Origin: Melampsora larici-populina 98AG31
Lineage: Eukaryota; Basidiomycota; Pucciniomycetes; Pucciniales; Melampsoraceae
Length of the DNA stretch: 64,000 bases
Assembly (NCBI RefSeq): GCF_000204055.1
Contig: NW_006768767.1
Location: 2,947,352-3,011,351, forward strand
Direction: 5' to 3'
Part shown: positions 12,390 through 25,520 of the stretch, in pieces
Numbering within the stretch: position 1 is the stretch's first letter
Layout of the letters: every line of letters starts with the position of its first letter
Made by a program: the position numbers and the translations under genes
The notes under the pieces: generated by a model
Databases searched by the model: none
The model's input: the letters and a program-made list of their open reading frames with translations, nothing else
What the model was told of the DNA's origin: nothing

Positions 12390-12863
12390 CTACATTGTAG
12401 AGGAACTTGAATCAGAATCAGAGCTACTATCAACAACAACTGGAATTTTCTTGTTGATCTTCTTGATATTTACAGATCTAGGTTCAATATGATGAGAAGA
12501 TTTACTCTTGATGGTTTCTTCCATTTGCTTAAATTTTAGTATAAATCCTTCTTTCATTCTATTCAATTCTAATGTCAATTGACAATTATCAATGTGCAAC
12601 TGTGAAACTGATTTATCACTTGATGGAACGCTGAAACCATTGAAAGTATGAGCTGAGGTGGATGATGGTTCATTTTGAAGTGTAGCAGAAGGGTTCAGAT
12701 CTTCATGATTGGTAATAGTATGCTGACTCAATCTTCCTTCTGAATTTGAGTGATGTTTTGGTGTGATGATTCCAGGCTGACTATTGAGAGGGTGATTTGA
12801 TTTGAAAATGAATGATTCAAAATGTGAAGTGGAGGTGTAATAACAAGGAAGAGAGATTTTCAA
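12390..12863 (-). CDS. Hypothetical 157-aa Ser-rich protein
   Basis: An uninterrupted ATG-to-stop frame encodes a Ser/Asn/His-rich N-terminal half, a short amphipathic or coiled stretch (about residues 87-117, LHIDNCQLTLELNRMKEG) and an acidic tail with alternating Asp and Ser (DSSSDSDSSSS). No domain or signal peptide is recognised. It could be a real small gene, a fragment of a transposon-derived protein, or chance. There is no strong promoter or splice support. Confidence 0.3.
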   Translation of the reverse strand: MKISLPCYYTSTSHFESFIFKSNHPLNSQPGIITPKHHSNSEGRLSQHTITNHEDLNPSATLQNEPSSTSAHTFNGFSVPSSDKSVSQLHIDNCQLTLELNRMKEGFILKFKQMEETIKSKSSHHIEPRSVNIKKINKKIPVVVDSSSDSDSSSSTM

Positions 12864-13685
12864 AAGACCAAGCTGCTAAACAAAAGAGGGGTATATAGTA
12901 ATAAACCCTGATCTGATCATGAATTGACTACTGAATATGTTGAAGTGAAGAATTGTAACTGAGATGAATGATGATAATAATACTTTCGATCACTTTTATA
13001 TCTCAAGAAAGTGGGAAACACGGCAGTAAAGAAATCAACTAAAATCCAAACTTGAGATGAAGTGAAACAAGATAAGTGGATTCTAACTAAGATAAATCTT
13101 AACGGTGTTTGGACATCACACTGCTATGCAGAATGCAGACGGGCCAGTTGGACTGTGGGCAGATGTAATATACTAAATCCATGAGTCATTGCAAAATTTG
13201 AAGGTGAGCTCCTTCGGCCCATATACGGAATATGATAATGGTATAATCACAATTTAGCTCGGACAGAGATGACCGTGATATAGCAGAAGACTGGCAAGAG
13301 AATGGATAAATTGCAATGATAACTTTCAAGGTGTTTAGAAACATGACAATTGAAGAACCTCACCAATTCCCTGGCCTCAAGATCATGGGACACATGATGT
13401 CTTTTCTTCTTATCTTGGTTGTCCTTGGGAATACTATCTTAAGAATGACTTTCATGCATTGTGCATAACAAAATTGCAAGGCCACAGATGAAACAATCAG
13501 CAAAATCCTAAAGTTGTCACAATACAAAGCGTGCGTTGAGAGAATTAAGGAGCTTGTTAAAACGAGGAGGGAGTGAATGAGTATACAAGAACAAAGGTTT
13601 CTAAAGGCTGCGGCAAGTGAATAAGTAGATCCGTGATGTCCGAGGAATGTATCTTTTGCTACCTTCATACATAGGATCATCCAGA
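12864..13685. other. Intergenic, no gene recognised
   Basis: AT-rich sequence. The frame at 13360-13680 (minus) lies just beyond the transporter stop in its 3' region and shows no independent support. Confidence 0.35.
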
Positions 13686-16600
13686 TTAACGTGTCTGACG
13701 CAATTTATAGTACACTGCAATTACTAAGAAGAGGACCAGGGCAGCCATAAAGCCAAAAAGGGCGATGACATCACTACAACAAGCAAGGTGTCACGAAGAC
13801 TCAGTCAGTTCCTTCATCTGAATTGCATGCCTTGCCTCACAGAGCGGCTAAATATGAAGAGGTCGAGACTACTGACCGGTAATACGCATCAGGCTTAAAC
13901 CCGAATAACAAATTCATAATCATAGATGCCGAAGTTTGTATGTTCACACCTGAAATTGTATCCTACGTGTTGTATTTTGACGAAGTTGAGCAAGAAGGCA
14001 ATCAGATACACAGATCAACCGGTACGTGGTCAAATAGCTAGTTCAAAATCTTGCTGATGCAGACTCACCTTGATCATCAGTCCAGTCCCAACCTCGTTCA
14101 CTGTCATCGCCTCTAGAGCAAATTTGAAAGGAGCAAGGTATTGTATCCATCGAAGCAGCGGAATGAGTGAAGAAAGATTGACAAAGAAACCAGCAAAAGC
14201 CATCTGTAATAAGTTTGTCAAACTAGCCAACAAGATCGCTAAACCTTGTTGTTTAAAAACTGCTGCTAGGAATAAGTTGAAAAGCGTTTGAACGATGCTC
14301 AATTGGAGGACGACTAAAAGAAATTTTAGGACATGTTCAGATGAAGAGTCCAGTCCGACCATGTAATACATGATGATACCCATCATGAGAGCAGGGATGA
14401 CTCGAAGAGGGATGATGTCAAAGAAGAGTCGTGAGAGTAACCAAGCGGCGGGGCTGTAAAATCGACCTGCGCGCTCGCGCATGAATAAAAGTCTCACAGT
14501 CAAAAAGTTGTTTAGAGCAGATAATGCGCTGAAAGCGATAACGGATGCCAAGAAAAATAAAGATCCTATACGATTCTAAGGACAGCAATTTACCCAAAAG
14601 GTCAATAACAAAACAGTAGTCTCATCAGCTCATGGTACAATTCAGAGGTGACGAAGATAGGAGCATTCAATTGATCCGAAGTTCCTTGTCTATCTTAAAA
14701 ACAACCTGCGATAACTAACCTGAAATCCAGCGATACTCAGCTTTACTTGAAAGTACATTGCCCCCACAAATATTCCTGTCACCAATGCAATGATGGCATG
14801 CATCCAAAATAATCCAGGATCACGCTTCAAGTTTGTCCATTCACGCTTCGAAAGGCATTGGAATTGAGTCATGGTAGTGGTTCGAGGTCGAGTCTTCTCA
14901 AGGTAGTTGACGGGTGTCGATTGAATTGAAGCAGGGTAGCTCTCTGTAAATGCAAGTCGCAACACTTAGGCAAGCCCACTGAGTACATTCAATGCCACAT
15001 TGGCCGACTCACCTAAAGCTTTGTTAGTGGCATTAGCTTGGTCGAGTAACATAGCGGGTGGGTCAGAAGCGACTTCGAGGAGGTCTGTATGAAGAGAAAA
15101 ACTGCGGTCAGCTAAAGTACGAATCATTGTGTGGTGTCAAAAGTATCGTTCACTGCCTTGTAACTCACAATCAGCCATATTGTAACCCTGCGGGCACTCA
15201 AGCCCATGGGAAGCAATAAAATCTACAGCCCCTAATGTCTTTCCGCAATAAATTTGGCGACCACCCAGGGCGAGCAGGCAAATATAATCAAAAGAATGCT
15301 GGTCAACGCAGTTTGCAAACGATCAGCTCGTGTGGTCAGTCAACCAATGGAATTTAGAATCAAGCACTAACGTATATCTGGGAGCTAGGTTGATGAATAC
15401 TGCAAACAATAGTGGTTCCACAGCCTTCCGGAGCATTGATTGAAAGCGCTTTGAGGACATTGACCACCCGTAACGCTGAGACTGAGTCTAGCCCGCTGTG
15501 GATGTAGAAGAGGGAGCCAAACTTGATCAGTCTCATGACTAGAATGGCAAATTAGGATAATAGACTCTAGTGATGGAGGTGAGTGAAGTAAAGAGATCAA
15601 CATACGAAGTTGGCTCGTCCAAAAAGAGGATTGAAGGACACGAGATCATTTCCAAGCCAATTGATAACCTTCGACGTTCACCGCCAGATAAACCGCGCAC
15701 TTCGTCATCACCAACTCTCGAGTGAGCTACATGGGCTAACCCTAATGAGTCGATCACCTCTGCTACTCTCAAGTCACGCTTCTCATCACTAATATCCTCT
15801 GGTAGCTTGAGTTTGGCAGCAAAGAGCAGTGCCTCACGGACTGTGGCGGTAGCTGGTAGAATATCTGATTGGTCCACAAAACCAATCGAGAACCCATCAT
15901 CTGAAGCTGCATCGCTACCTGGAAGACTGATGCTATGAGATCCGGTCACTCTACCAGCTTTCCTTTGCCCAGCTAGGATGTCGAGGAAGGTACTAGGGAT
16001 GAAATTGCGCGACTGATGAGAAAGAGTGACTGAAGCTACGGCTCATGTCATGAGTGATAATGGGACGAGGTAACAACAAAGTGCATACCTTTTCCCGGCA
16101 CCAGAAGGTCCCAAAATGGCCATCATAGTGCCTGGCTCTACTGCTCCACTGAGCCCACGCAAGATAACCTTATGTTGGTGACGATTACAGTCTTGATGGG
16201 TTGATAACGATGGGACCGGGATTTGAGTATCGATAGAGAAGCTAGGCGACCTAACGGCTCCGCCTTTCTCATCTAGGACAGGGTGATTCGCGGTTGAGGC
16301 AATCGATGGCATTCGTAGATGATGAGACTTAGACCTACTTTTGGGACCAACAGTAGACCGGAGACGATGGTAAAGTGCAGAGGAAGAGCCCTTGGGTTCG
16401 AGCACATATCGTAAATCTTGCCAAACTAATCGAGCCGCACCCCCTGAAGCAAGTGGTGACGATGGGTGCTGCGGGTGACGTGCTTGACGCTGTTGCCAAA
16501 ACCCAAATAGGACAAGGGCAAGAAGAGCAGCAATGACTGCGAGGATGATGACAATGCCTACGATCAGGCCAGTTGAGAGCGAATTGTCCTCCAGGTGATA

Positions 16601-17769
16601 AAGTAACTTCCGCTTCATATCGACTACGCTTTGTTGGATACACTCCCCAAAATGACAATTAGTAAGAGTAAAGCCATTAGGACCGAGAAGAGCTTTGATC
16701 GTTTCAGTCTTCAGACTACATGAAGAGCTCGTATTGGAAATAGGACATTCCAAAGTCAATTCGCCGGTGAGGTCGTTGATTGTGTGGGTAATGTCGAGCG
16801 GGCCACCTCCACACATCGCAGTTCCAGGTATACAACGACATTTCATTGCAGGACAGGCATTAATGTCCACCTCCTGCTTGATCTCCTGTGTACAATTTGT
16901 AGCAATGCAAAAGAATTGTTCCACAGCAATAGTTGACGTGTTGGGAGCATACCAAAGCTGGGCTATAAGTGAGTTCGGCGTAAGAGCAGACAACAGAGAC
17001 GTGGGTAAAGGCGCAGCTGAGGGATCTGGATTCCGCTGTGCAGTAGCCCATATCTTTCCAGGGAACAGTGAGTTGAGAGTTGGGTTCTACGTACAGATGG
17101 CACAGCGGTGCAAGTAAAGAGATCAGCTTCTGGGTCAGAATTGATCTTAGCTAGATTGGAAATACGATGAGACTTACCTCAATATCGCATTGACCAAAGT
17201 TGACTCCAAATGCAGACGGTTCGTTACTACAAATCATATCCTGCGTGGCTGAGGTCAAAGGGGAGGCCTTTTGAGATCCGGAAGACAAAGAGGAGATTCC
17301 AGCCTGACATGCGTCCGAGCTCGTGCATACTACGTTCACGATCGCTTGGGTCAGTTGGCAGTGAAGAGAGTTTGATGTTAGCTGATGATAATGAGACTGA
17401 ACTATTGCAGGACGTTCCAGTAAAGCCCGTAGTACATTGATTGCCACATCCCTTGCTGCCGCCGCTTCCCGCCGAGCTCGGGATCAAAGCAGGCCGCTTT
17501 GAGGCATCAACAAAAGCTGGGAAACAAGCAACAAGGTTAGTAAGGCGGGTACGCACGGTAAGGCGACATTGAAAAAGTGACGAGCGCTTCTACATACGAT
17601 TTCCACAGGCTAGGGTATTGCATTCTGGTGAATTGGTGAAACCAGGTAAACAAACGCAGTTTGAGCCAGTTTGATTAAGGTCCTGACAAGACTGACAGTA
17701 TGTTCGGACGATAAAAAGGCAGAAGAGAAACGGGAAGGAAAGGGAACGACGATTTGAGAGGATGGACAT
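13686..17769 (-). CDS. ADP1: Adp1-like ABCG transporter
   Basis: Twelve exons join in consistent phase to 1017 aa, close to yeast Adp1 (1049 aa): 17769-17598, 17516-17403, 17329-17178, 17086-16089, 15992-15606, 15495-15372, 15298-15169, 15084-15013, 14943-14720, 14575-14069, 13962-13877 and 13773-13686. In order the protein has a signal peptide, a Cys-rich EGF-like ectodomain (CTTGFTGTSCN, NPTLNSLFPG), a first TM near GLIVGIVIILAVIAALLALV, and one ABC cassette. The cassette carries Walker A GPSGAGKST (split by intron 4), signature LSGGERRR, Walker B SILFLDEPTSGLD and H-loop SIHQPSS. A C-terminal ABC2 membrane domain follows (GSLFFLASVIAF to LFLVIAVYYKLRQ). The intron 2 donor (GTTCAG) is weak and inferred from frame and Cys spacing. 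A second in-frame ATG lies at 17799. Substrate is unknown. Confidence 0.9.
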
Positions 17770-18377
17770 TTGGGGAATTGATGGAGTACAAAATGGCAAC
17801 AGCTGTAGAGTTCAAGTAACAGATTCTGCGTGATACTGTTAATACCAGTTGATAGCTGCTGAGATGGTCAGTGGGCGCAGAGGAGGAATGTCGAATGAGG
17901 GGTCGTAAATATATCAAACGGAGATGCTAAAGATTCATCCACAAAATTCGCAAAGTTATTTTGAGCTGATCTCGCTTTGATGTTAAATCGATGCTGAAGT
18001 GGTATAGGAAAATGTGATGACTGGCAAGTTACTGCAACGCCCGTCCGATATTTATTAGTAGTGACCCAAAAAGTACATATGTAAAGCTAAGTGTGTGAGG
18101 AAAAGTGTTCGAAGGCGGATTTGTGTGAATCTGTTTAATTTTTTTTTGATAGGTAAAACTGTAATTAGATTACATTACAGATCTTTTGTAGAAACTTGAA
18201 AGCCGTCTGAAGTTATGATGATGCGGTTGTCATGAATTGGAAATAAACTCAACAATTGTCTTGAGAATCGAGATTAAAAAAAGAACGACTCCTCGGAATC
18301 CCACCGGTGCGGAGTAACAGTATCAGTCTTTTTCTGAGACTCTGTCGCTCTGAGACTCTTCTGAGACTCTCTCTGAG
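17770..18377. other. Adp1 promoter and outer flank of the KDZ inverted repeat
   Basis: The first part should hold the transporter promoter. From about 18290 the sequence resembles transposon end: the palindromic 'accggtgcgg', then 'cagtatcagtctttttctga' and several copies of 'ctgagactc' (18340-18377). The 'cagtatcag...' block recurs inverted at 30922-30945, so the KDZ end probably extends to about 18290. Confidence 0.45.
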
Positions 18378-18575
18378 CACCTCGGGCCTCTGTATAAAAC
18401 CACTTGAAGTGGAGTAGAAACGTGTACTATTTGACCATTATCAATGGCCTGTCTCGTATCTCAAATCATCTCACTGATCTCGCCATCTCTCGGTCCTCAA
18501 CTTCACACTGACCCGAGAGATTTTTTGAAATTCACAACGTACGACTTGGCCGCTTAAGGCTTAAGAAAAAACATC
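18378..18575 (+). repeat. Left 198-bp inverted repeat of KDZ element
   Basis: Reverse complement of 29806-30003 with one difference (cttaag here, ctcaag in the partner, a C-to-T type change). Confidence 0.9.
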
Positions 18576-18578
18576 TTA

Positions 18579-19581
18579 GAGCATCCGCACTCGTGCGGTA
18601 AGTCGGGTGCGGTAAGGTTAAATTTACCGCAAACGCGGGGTCTTTTCCACACCGGTGAAAAATTAGCCCCGCGGTAGTTAATTTTCGGTCATTTTGCGTT
18701 AGCGAATCGGTAAATTTACCAATTGGCTAACGCATGCGGTATCACACATCACGACTTGTTCCCGGCAACTCGACTCCAAAAACAAAACTCAACCAGACCT
18801 CCAACACCAAAGTCAACAACCAATATCTCCTTTTCACCACTCACACACGATGAATTCCAAGCCTTACAGTTGCATGAATCAACTCGAGAACGTTCGACAC
18901 CGATCGATGTCTTCAATTGAAATAAGTCAATCAACCATCTTGAACTCGACTCCAAACCATTCAGATGAAAATGAAAGATGTCTAGATTCATATAGCTATG
19001 TAGAGGTCAATATTTAAGAAAATCAACATTAAAAGACCAATCATTGGAGGACTTTTAGGATCAAGTGATACAAATTAAAAATTGAAGTTTGGATTTTTAT
19101 TTCCTAGTTTTAAATCTTTAAATCTTTTACAAGATCATTATGTGTATTCAGACTCATTAAAAGCTTTCTCGATGTAGTAAAGCCTTTGTTTTTTAATTGG
19201 AATTCATGTATTAAGATCTGAACAAACTCATGTTAAATTTGTAATTTTAAATTAAGATCTATCGATCGAGTAGATGAACAGGATGATATCGGGTCTTCAT
19301 GTGTAGATGGAGTATTAGTATCTTAGTGCAAAGAAGAGAACAGTGCCTCTATCACATGAAAACTGGCCATGAAAGCAGGTGATGTGTACTCAAAAAATTA
19401 AAACTTTACCTTACTGCACGACCGGTGCGGAGTACATGCACTATCTGTAAAGTTATAAAAGTTACAGCGCTGCTAATGCAAACGAGTGCGAAATTTGGTT
19501 GAGTTAAGTAACTTTTTACTTAATGTTGTGTTTGTTACCGCACGTGACCAAATTAACAACCGCAAACGAGTGCAGATGCTC
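18579..19581. mobile_element. PIF/Harbinger-type MITE, 1003 bp, nested in KDZ left end
   Basis: The ends are inverted: GAGCATCCGCACTCGTGCGG on the left and CGCAAACGAGTGCAGATGCTC on the right. They are flanked by TTA direct repeats (18576-18578 and 19582-19584), the 3-bp duplication typical of PIF/Harbinger. The sequence after the right TTA resembles the inner edge of the opposite KDZ repeat, so the MITE interrupts the KDZ end. Short internal open frames show no transposase. Confidence 0.75.
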
Positions 19582-19770
19582 TTATTATGTTAAACTTACT
19601 ACATAGCTTACATACTTACATACGTGCATGAGTTGTAAGTAAACCCTTCCACCACTTGAATACATACATCACTATCATACCTGCACAATCACTTCATCCA
19701 CTGATTGATCTTCATCAATTCTCATCATCTCCACACCTACTCGATCCAATTCTCAACGATTGTTCTCACC

Positions 19771-22700
19771 ATGGGCAAACATCATCATTTTGGGTATAAT
19801 GCTGATATGTTTGGCCATGGAATCAAACGATCTCGAAGAGGCAAAAAAAACCTTCACCTTCCACTATGACCCGCGACCAAGCTTTGAAGATCAATGAATC
19901 ACTCGGTTTACTTAGGCATCCACGAGATTTGACCTCATCTCCCTCTCTCGAACAACACAATCAGGATGAATTCAATTGGGACGATGTAGACGATAGAGTA
20001 GGTGTTGGTATCAATAGCAAAATCCGGCCAGACTCTCCAGGAGATCTTTATGCTCGCCATCAGAAGTCACTTCGCCGTGTGGAAGCCCGAGCCAGGATCC
20101 AGGAAAGGTGGAAGGCCCTTGAACCTCGACTCACTGCCTCGTATCTTTACCTTCAACACTACACTCGCAATTGGACCTCGCAGCCCACATTCAACTCCTA
20201 TCTTGCTGACGAGATCCAATGTCAGTGTTTGCCTGAAAACCTTTGAAAACGGCACGTTGATCTGATTGACCTTTTGAGTTAGTATCATTTATTTCTGATT
20301 TCCCTTTAAGATTGATGAGACTGATGCCTTACGTCTTCACCTAGGTCACACCAGCAAACAACCAGTCACATTCTGTGAGTGCATACCTGATGTCATCCGC
20401 CTGATTCATCTCGGTTATATTGCCGGCTCGCCTCATCATCCTCGCACCGCCTTCTCCGTTCGGCTTGTGCGATTCCATCATCACTTCTGGAACAACACGG
20501 TTTCCTCAACTTCAGGATTTATTGACGCACTCATGGCGTTTCTGGATGAACAATGTGCATCACGATTGAAACCTCAACAAGTCAGAAAGACAACCACAAA
20601 GAACATCAATTGTAGTTTAAGACATCCTTTCACTCAGTCAATCAATATCTATCGCCAAATTCTCTTGGGCGAGCAAGTTATGTATGAAGAAGGCCTCGAA
20701 CTAACTCCACTTGATGTGTCTGCCAATCGATGTTGTCGCTGTTTTGGTCCAGCAGAAGGGGAAGTCAAGCTGTCACCTGAAGAACCCGATTTTATAATTG
20801 TGATGGATGGAAACTTCCAACATCGCCATCAATCCCACGCCAGTAAAGATTGTCCTCAAGAACACCAATATCCCAACTCCTTCATTTGACCTAGCAAGCT
20901 CGAAAAAGAGGTCGTCGCCTGCCAAAGAACCGATGCCCAAGCCCATAACATCAAGGTATGTATCTGTTGTCATTCATCTCCATTTGTTTTTGTTAATGTT
21001 CACTAATTCTGAGCTGTTTTCTCTCAAATCTAGACCCCATGTTCTGATTCTCACACCGCTGCGAACGATGTTCGCAATAGTTCCTCATGGGACAGGTGTG
21101 ATGATACAGGGCTTTTTGCAGCTGCCTGTCGTCATGATGCACCCCTTCACTTCGTCAATATCTATCAGAGCGGTGAAAAGTGAGCTCACCTTCTATTTTC
21201 CTATCGAGTAAAGAAAAAAACTAAGGACTGACCCTTTTCATATTTAGACTTTATTATCCTGTAGCCATTCTCAAACAGCTTCGAGAATTGTACCCTGACA
21301 AGTTCATAGGCATACTCTATGACATAGGTTGTCACTTAGATGAACATATAGCTAAAGTGAGTGTCTTTCCTATATCAAATAGCTTCGCAGCTACTCATCA
21401 ATGAGTTGATTCATACAGCGTGGGCTCTTTCCACCTGACGATCTCCGTATGAGTTTTGGTACTTCAGTATTCCATGCCTACATCCATCAGTGGGCCTGTC
21501 AGATCAAATATCACCCTCGATTCAACAAGTATTGGGGGCTTTCAGATGGCGAGGGCCTTGAAAGGCTGTGGTCCTTTTTATCGGCCCTTGTAGCTTGCCT
21601 TCGAATCTCAACTCGACTTCATCGGCTCCTCTCGATTCATTGGCGGACGGTCTTTTACGCTGCTAAGGTCAAAGAAGGATGTGGTGAGTCAGGTCTCTGG
21701 CCATTCATCACATATAAACCAAAAACTGACATGTGTTTGATCTTTTAGGTCAGTGGCTTCGAAAACGATTTCGAAATGCAGTGAAAGTCTTAGGAGAAGC
21801 TCAAGCCACCGTAACGTCACTGTGTGCGATGGCCAACCCAGCCAAACCTGGAGAGAACTATTCAGCGGATTTTTTCCGCGGGCAATGGTCTATTGAGCGC
21901 GGAGCGTATTCAAGCAAGCAGGCTATCCTGCTGAAGCAAAAGTTGGAACTTGGACAACTATTATCGTTAAAAGACGAGTTGGACCACGCTTGGTAAGTGA
22001 ATTTATCAGATTCATCGATATATATCTCTGATTATCATCAATGATTTCTTTGAAGGTCTCGGCCGGCGCTTACAGCGGAGCAGGCTATAGCCCGACTTCA
22101 GACAACAACTGAACTTGAGGAGAAGATTAGCAAGCAGGCGGCGAAAGTAGGCACTACAGACATCTCGAACTTAGATAAAGAACAAGAAGCGTTCCTGAAA
22201 CTTTGGTACAGTAAACACGAAGTTGGCTTGAAGTTCATCGCCATCTGCGAGGAGAAGCGACCCCTTCAACAAAGTCGATCTGATGGTCACCAATCAAATT
22301 TAGGTCAGCCCTTTGTTAGGCACGCTTTGGAATCTCACTAATTGTCTATGCTCTTTGATTGTAGGTCATAAGGGCAAGACCAATCTTATGGTTGCGCTCC
22401 GAAAGCACACAGGCCAACTTAAGAAGCTAGTAGAAACATATCGCACTCGTCGGGCGGAATATCATGCTGAATATCCTGAACACCAGCTCCCTGAAGATAT
22501 CAATTATAACGATTTACTTGAGATACAAGCTGATCACCCCTTCTGGAACAACTCTCTATTCACCGAAATCGAAGCGCCTTGGGCTGTTGATCCCAACACA
22601 AGGCATGGGATGCAGCAGGTGGCTTACGTTGATTGAGCCAACGAAGAGCTCAGGCGCCTTGGCTGGGAGGTTCGCCGAGCTATGCGTTGGGCCACTACCA

Positions 22701-23218
22701 GCCACGACCGCATCTGGAGCCGACTGATCTCTCTAACATCCGAACCGACTCCAGACCCCAACCTACTAACTCCCCTCCTTACTCACCCAAATCTTACATA
22801 TCTACCACCATCAGCTCGTCGCGATGCAGCTGCCGTGATCTTGAAGAATCAGTATATTAAAATTACAGACTTACAGCTCGCGTGGCACGAAGGTGTACAC
22901 AAAGTGTTCACTCAGTCACAAGATCAAATTGGTGATGAAGACCTGATGCGAACATGGGACACCCAGCTACATCATATCAGAGCTCTACACAAAGCAGGTA
23001 TGTCTATGATACCTGGTGTTTTAGACAACATGATAGCTACGCACAGACCAATGGTACCTGCTGTCGAAGAACAGGCCAACGTGTTTATCGAAGATGATGA
23101 AAGTGATCTCAGTAGTTTAGATGGAGATGATGATGGTGATGTAATTTCCGGGCTTGTACATCGACTCGATTTAGTGGATATACAGGCTGCCCTTGACCCA
23201 GCAACTTTGGATCAATAG
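19771..23218 (+). pseudogene. KDZ transposase with CxC1-type Cys cluster, inactivated
   Basis: Eight exons: 19771-20277, 20345-20955, 21034-21179, 21248-21356, 21419-21683, 21749-21992, 22056-22303 and 22365-23218. They match a rust-type KDZ transposase. An N-terminal basic segment is followed by the Cys cluster (CQCLPEN then FCECIPDVIRLIHLGYI), the RNase H-fold motifs EPDFIIVMDGNFQHRH and LYDIGCHLDEHIAK, and the catalytic-Glu block WGLSDGEGLERLWSFLS. The C-terminal part has coiled segments and an acidic tail. It is broken by TGA at 20244-20246, 20887-20889 and 22634-22636. An 8-A run (19843-19850) also puts the ATG at 19771 one base out of frame with the rest. That shift could be a sequencing error or could mean a start at 19866. 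The enzyme would excise and integrate the surrounding element. Confidence 0.85.
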
Positions 23219-23630
23219 TTCTCGTTCTATCTTGTAATACATACATAGTTGTTGATTTTGAGACGATATAAGATGTCTTTGAAGTTGAAAGTAATACAAA
23301 CAAATGTTTCTCTTTCTCAAACTTCATCTTAGACATGATAGTGAGATATAAGTACATGGAATCGCCGTACCATATGAACCCTTTTTGTTGTTTGAAAGAT
23401 TCACCAATCGTAATCAATCTATGAAAACGACGTTGAAATTCTAAGTCTTTCTTGATTTTCAAATCGTAATGGTCTACCAGCTCGATCACTAGGGTCACTT
23501 TATTAAATCTACAATGGTCATTTGTTTAGTCCAAGTACTCGGGGCTCCAGGTGGTCCAGATACTCTTCTTTCACTTGCAAACTTATCAACATCATTGGCT
23601 ACACTCATTGATTGGGGTGTAGGGTATGAT

Positions 23631-23718
23631 TTAAAACGTTTTCGAATTCATTCATCTTTAAAACGTTTTGGAATTCATTCATTCATTCATCTTTAAAACG
23701 TTTTGGAATTCATTCATC
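23631..23718 (+). repeat. Minisatellite, three units
   Basis: Units of 26, 35 and 27 bp start 'tttaaaacgtttt' and end 'gaattcattcatc'. The middle unit is longer because attc is repeated. It lies just downstream of the transposase gene. Confidence 0.85.
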
Positions 23719-23909
23719 ACACTTCATCCGTGTAGCTACTCATCAAACACTCGATTTTAATGATCAATGCTTTTAAGTCATTGTAGACTTTCGTTTTGTA
23801 AGGTAATGCCAAGTTTGAAATGAACACTCACATAATTTTGAATATGATTACACTTTTGTGTATTCTCGAGTAAATTGAGAAACAGGTATTGCGAAAGCAC
23901 TGGAGATGG

Positions 23910-24720
23910 GCATAACTCGCGCAGTTTTGGCCCTACCGTGATGGTTCAATAATGAAAGTTGTTGGCAGTCAAATTAAAAGGGGGGTTCAATAAGACCATT
24001 TATGAGAAATCCTACTTCTTGATGCTCATGTACAGGATTTGGTGAGTTGTGAACACCTCAAAATGAGCATAACTTGCCAATTCTTTGCCAGACCTTGATG
24101 GTCCAATAATCAAAGTTGAAGCTAACTAAATTAAATTGATAGTTTGATAGCACCATTTCAGTTAAATCCTGCTTCCTCATGGTCATATAGAGGATTTGAT
24201 GATATGTTGTGGTGTTGCAAATGCCTCAAAATGCGCATAACTCACTCAATATTTGTCCTAGCCTAATTTTCCAATAATAAAACTTGTTCCCCATGAAATT
24301 TCATGGATAGTTACTGACACCATTTGGGTAAAATATCACGCCTTGATTGCCATGTAGAGGTTTTGGTGAATTTTGGGGTGATTGTAAATGTCACAAAGTG
24401 CCCATATCTCACTCAATTTTGATCCCATGAAAATATTCTTCTAATGAAAGTTGTTTGTATTTGAATTTCATTTTCCATTTAATAAGAACTTTCTCCAAAA
24501 AGTTGCCATCTTGTCACTCCTTTGGGTCATTGAAATTTTTATACACATTTTTCTATGAGTATATCTCAGTCAATATTTGTCTTTTGATGCCGGGGATTGT
24601 TCCATTGAATTCCTGAGGGTTTTTTAGGGGGGGTTAATTAAGGAAGTTTTAGCCTAACGGCACTTTGAAATTTCATCAAAAAGTTGAGTCAAGAATGCAC
24701 ATATTTGTGTCAATATCACA
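23910..24720 (+). repeat. Degenerate tandem array, about 157-168 bp period, five units
   Basis: Marker motif 'gcataactcnctcaat' or close variants recurs at 23910, 24067, 24235, 24402 and 24559. Each copy is followed at a similar distance by 'ccaataatnaaagttg' and then by 'catgtagaggatttggtga'. Units are diverged but clearly collinear. Confidence 0.75.
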
Positions 24721-24759
24721 GGTGAAAGACACAACTTTTTTCACAACTTTATCAAATCT

Positions 24760-25520
24760 AGTCCAAAATGAGCCTATATAGGCTCATTTTCTCCGCAAAT
24801 GTGAGGTCTTCCTGATGGAACAGCTCAATCACACCTAAGACATCTGTGCAAACCTCTAAATCCACAAATTTGTCCCCCCGCTTCAGCATATTTCGAATCT
24901 TATGACTTGCAGGGACATATTCCTGAATAACTTTTCCATACTAGGTCCAAATTCCTTCAGTAAGGACTCATTCTCTCCGCAAAGGTCAGGTCTCTCTGAT
25001 GGAATCCTTACTTCCCCTCTATGACATCTTTGGGAGGCTATACAACCTCATATGTCTCCCGGTTGAGTGTAGTACCACACAATGACACGATCCTTGACAA
25101 CTTTTTCAAACTTGTCCGACATGGCTTCAGTAAGGGCCAAATTTTTCCGCCAATGTGAGCAGGCTAATATGTTCTCTTCAGAACATTGTCAACATGTCTG
25201 TGGGAACCTCTATCACCCCATAAATGTCTCCCGTCTTCCTCCCGTGTTTGCGGTAGGACCACACAAGGACATCATCCTCAATAAGCTTGCCAAAATTCCT
25301 GCATTTAGCTTCAGTAAGGTCTCATCTTTTCAGCCAATGTTTGTCCTGTTTAATTCTATCATCACAATACCCTTGTTCTGTCTGTGGCAACTTCTATAAC
25401 CCCAAAGATGTCCCGCATTCCACATGCCTTACTGCACAATGACATAAGGCTGATTTTCTCTTTCAATTTGGGTCTCATGACATTGATCACTGAGCCATTT
25501 CAATGTCACTTTTGGATCTA
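24760..25520 (+). repeat. Second degenerate tandem array, about 170-185 bp period, four units
   Basis: The marker 'ctcattntctccgcaaatgt' recurs with 'ccgc' (or 'cagc' in the last unit) at 24793, 24977, 25147 and 25332. Each unit also carries a 'gacatctntgggaacctctat' type segment and a 'gcagggaca...cttcagtaagg' type segment. It is distinct from the preceding array. Confidence 0.7.

Noticed and set aside
23109..23498. 129-codon minus-strand frame at the 3' end of the KDZ gene
   Set aside because: It overlaps the acidic tail codons of the transposase and has no recognisable feature.
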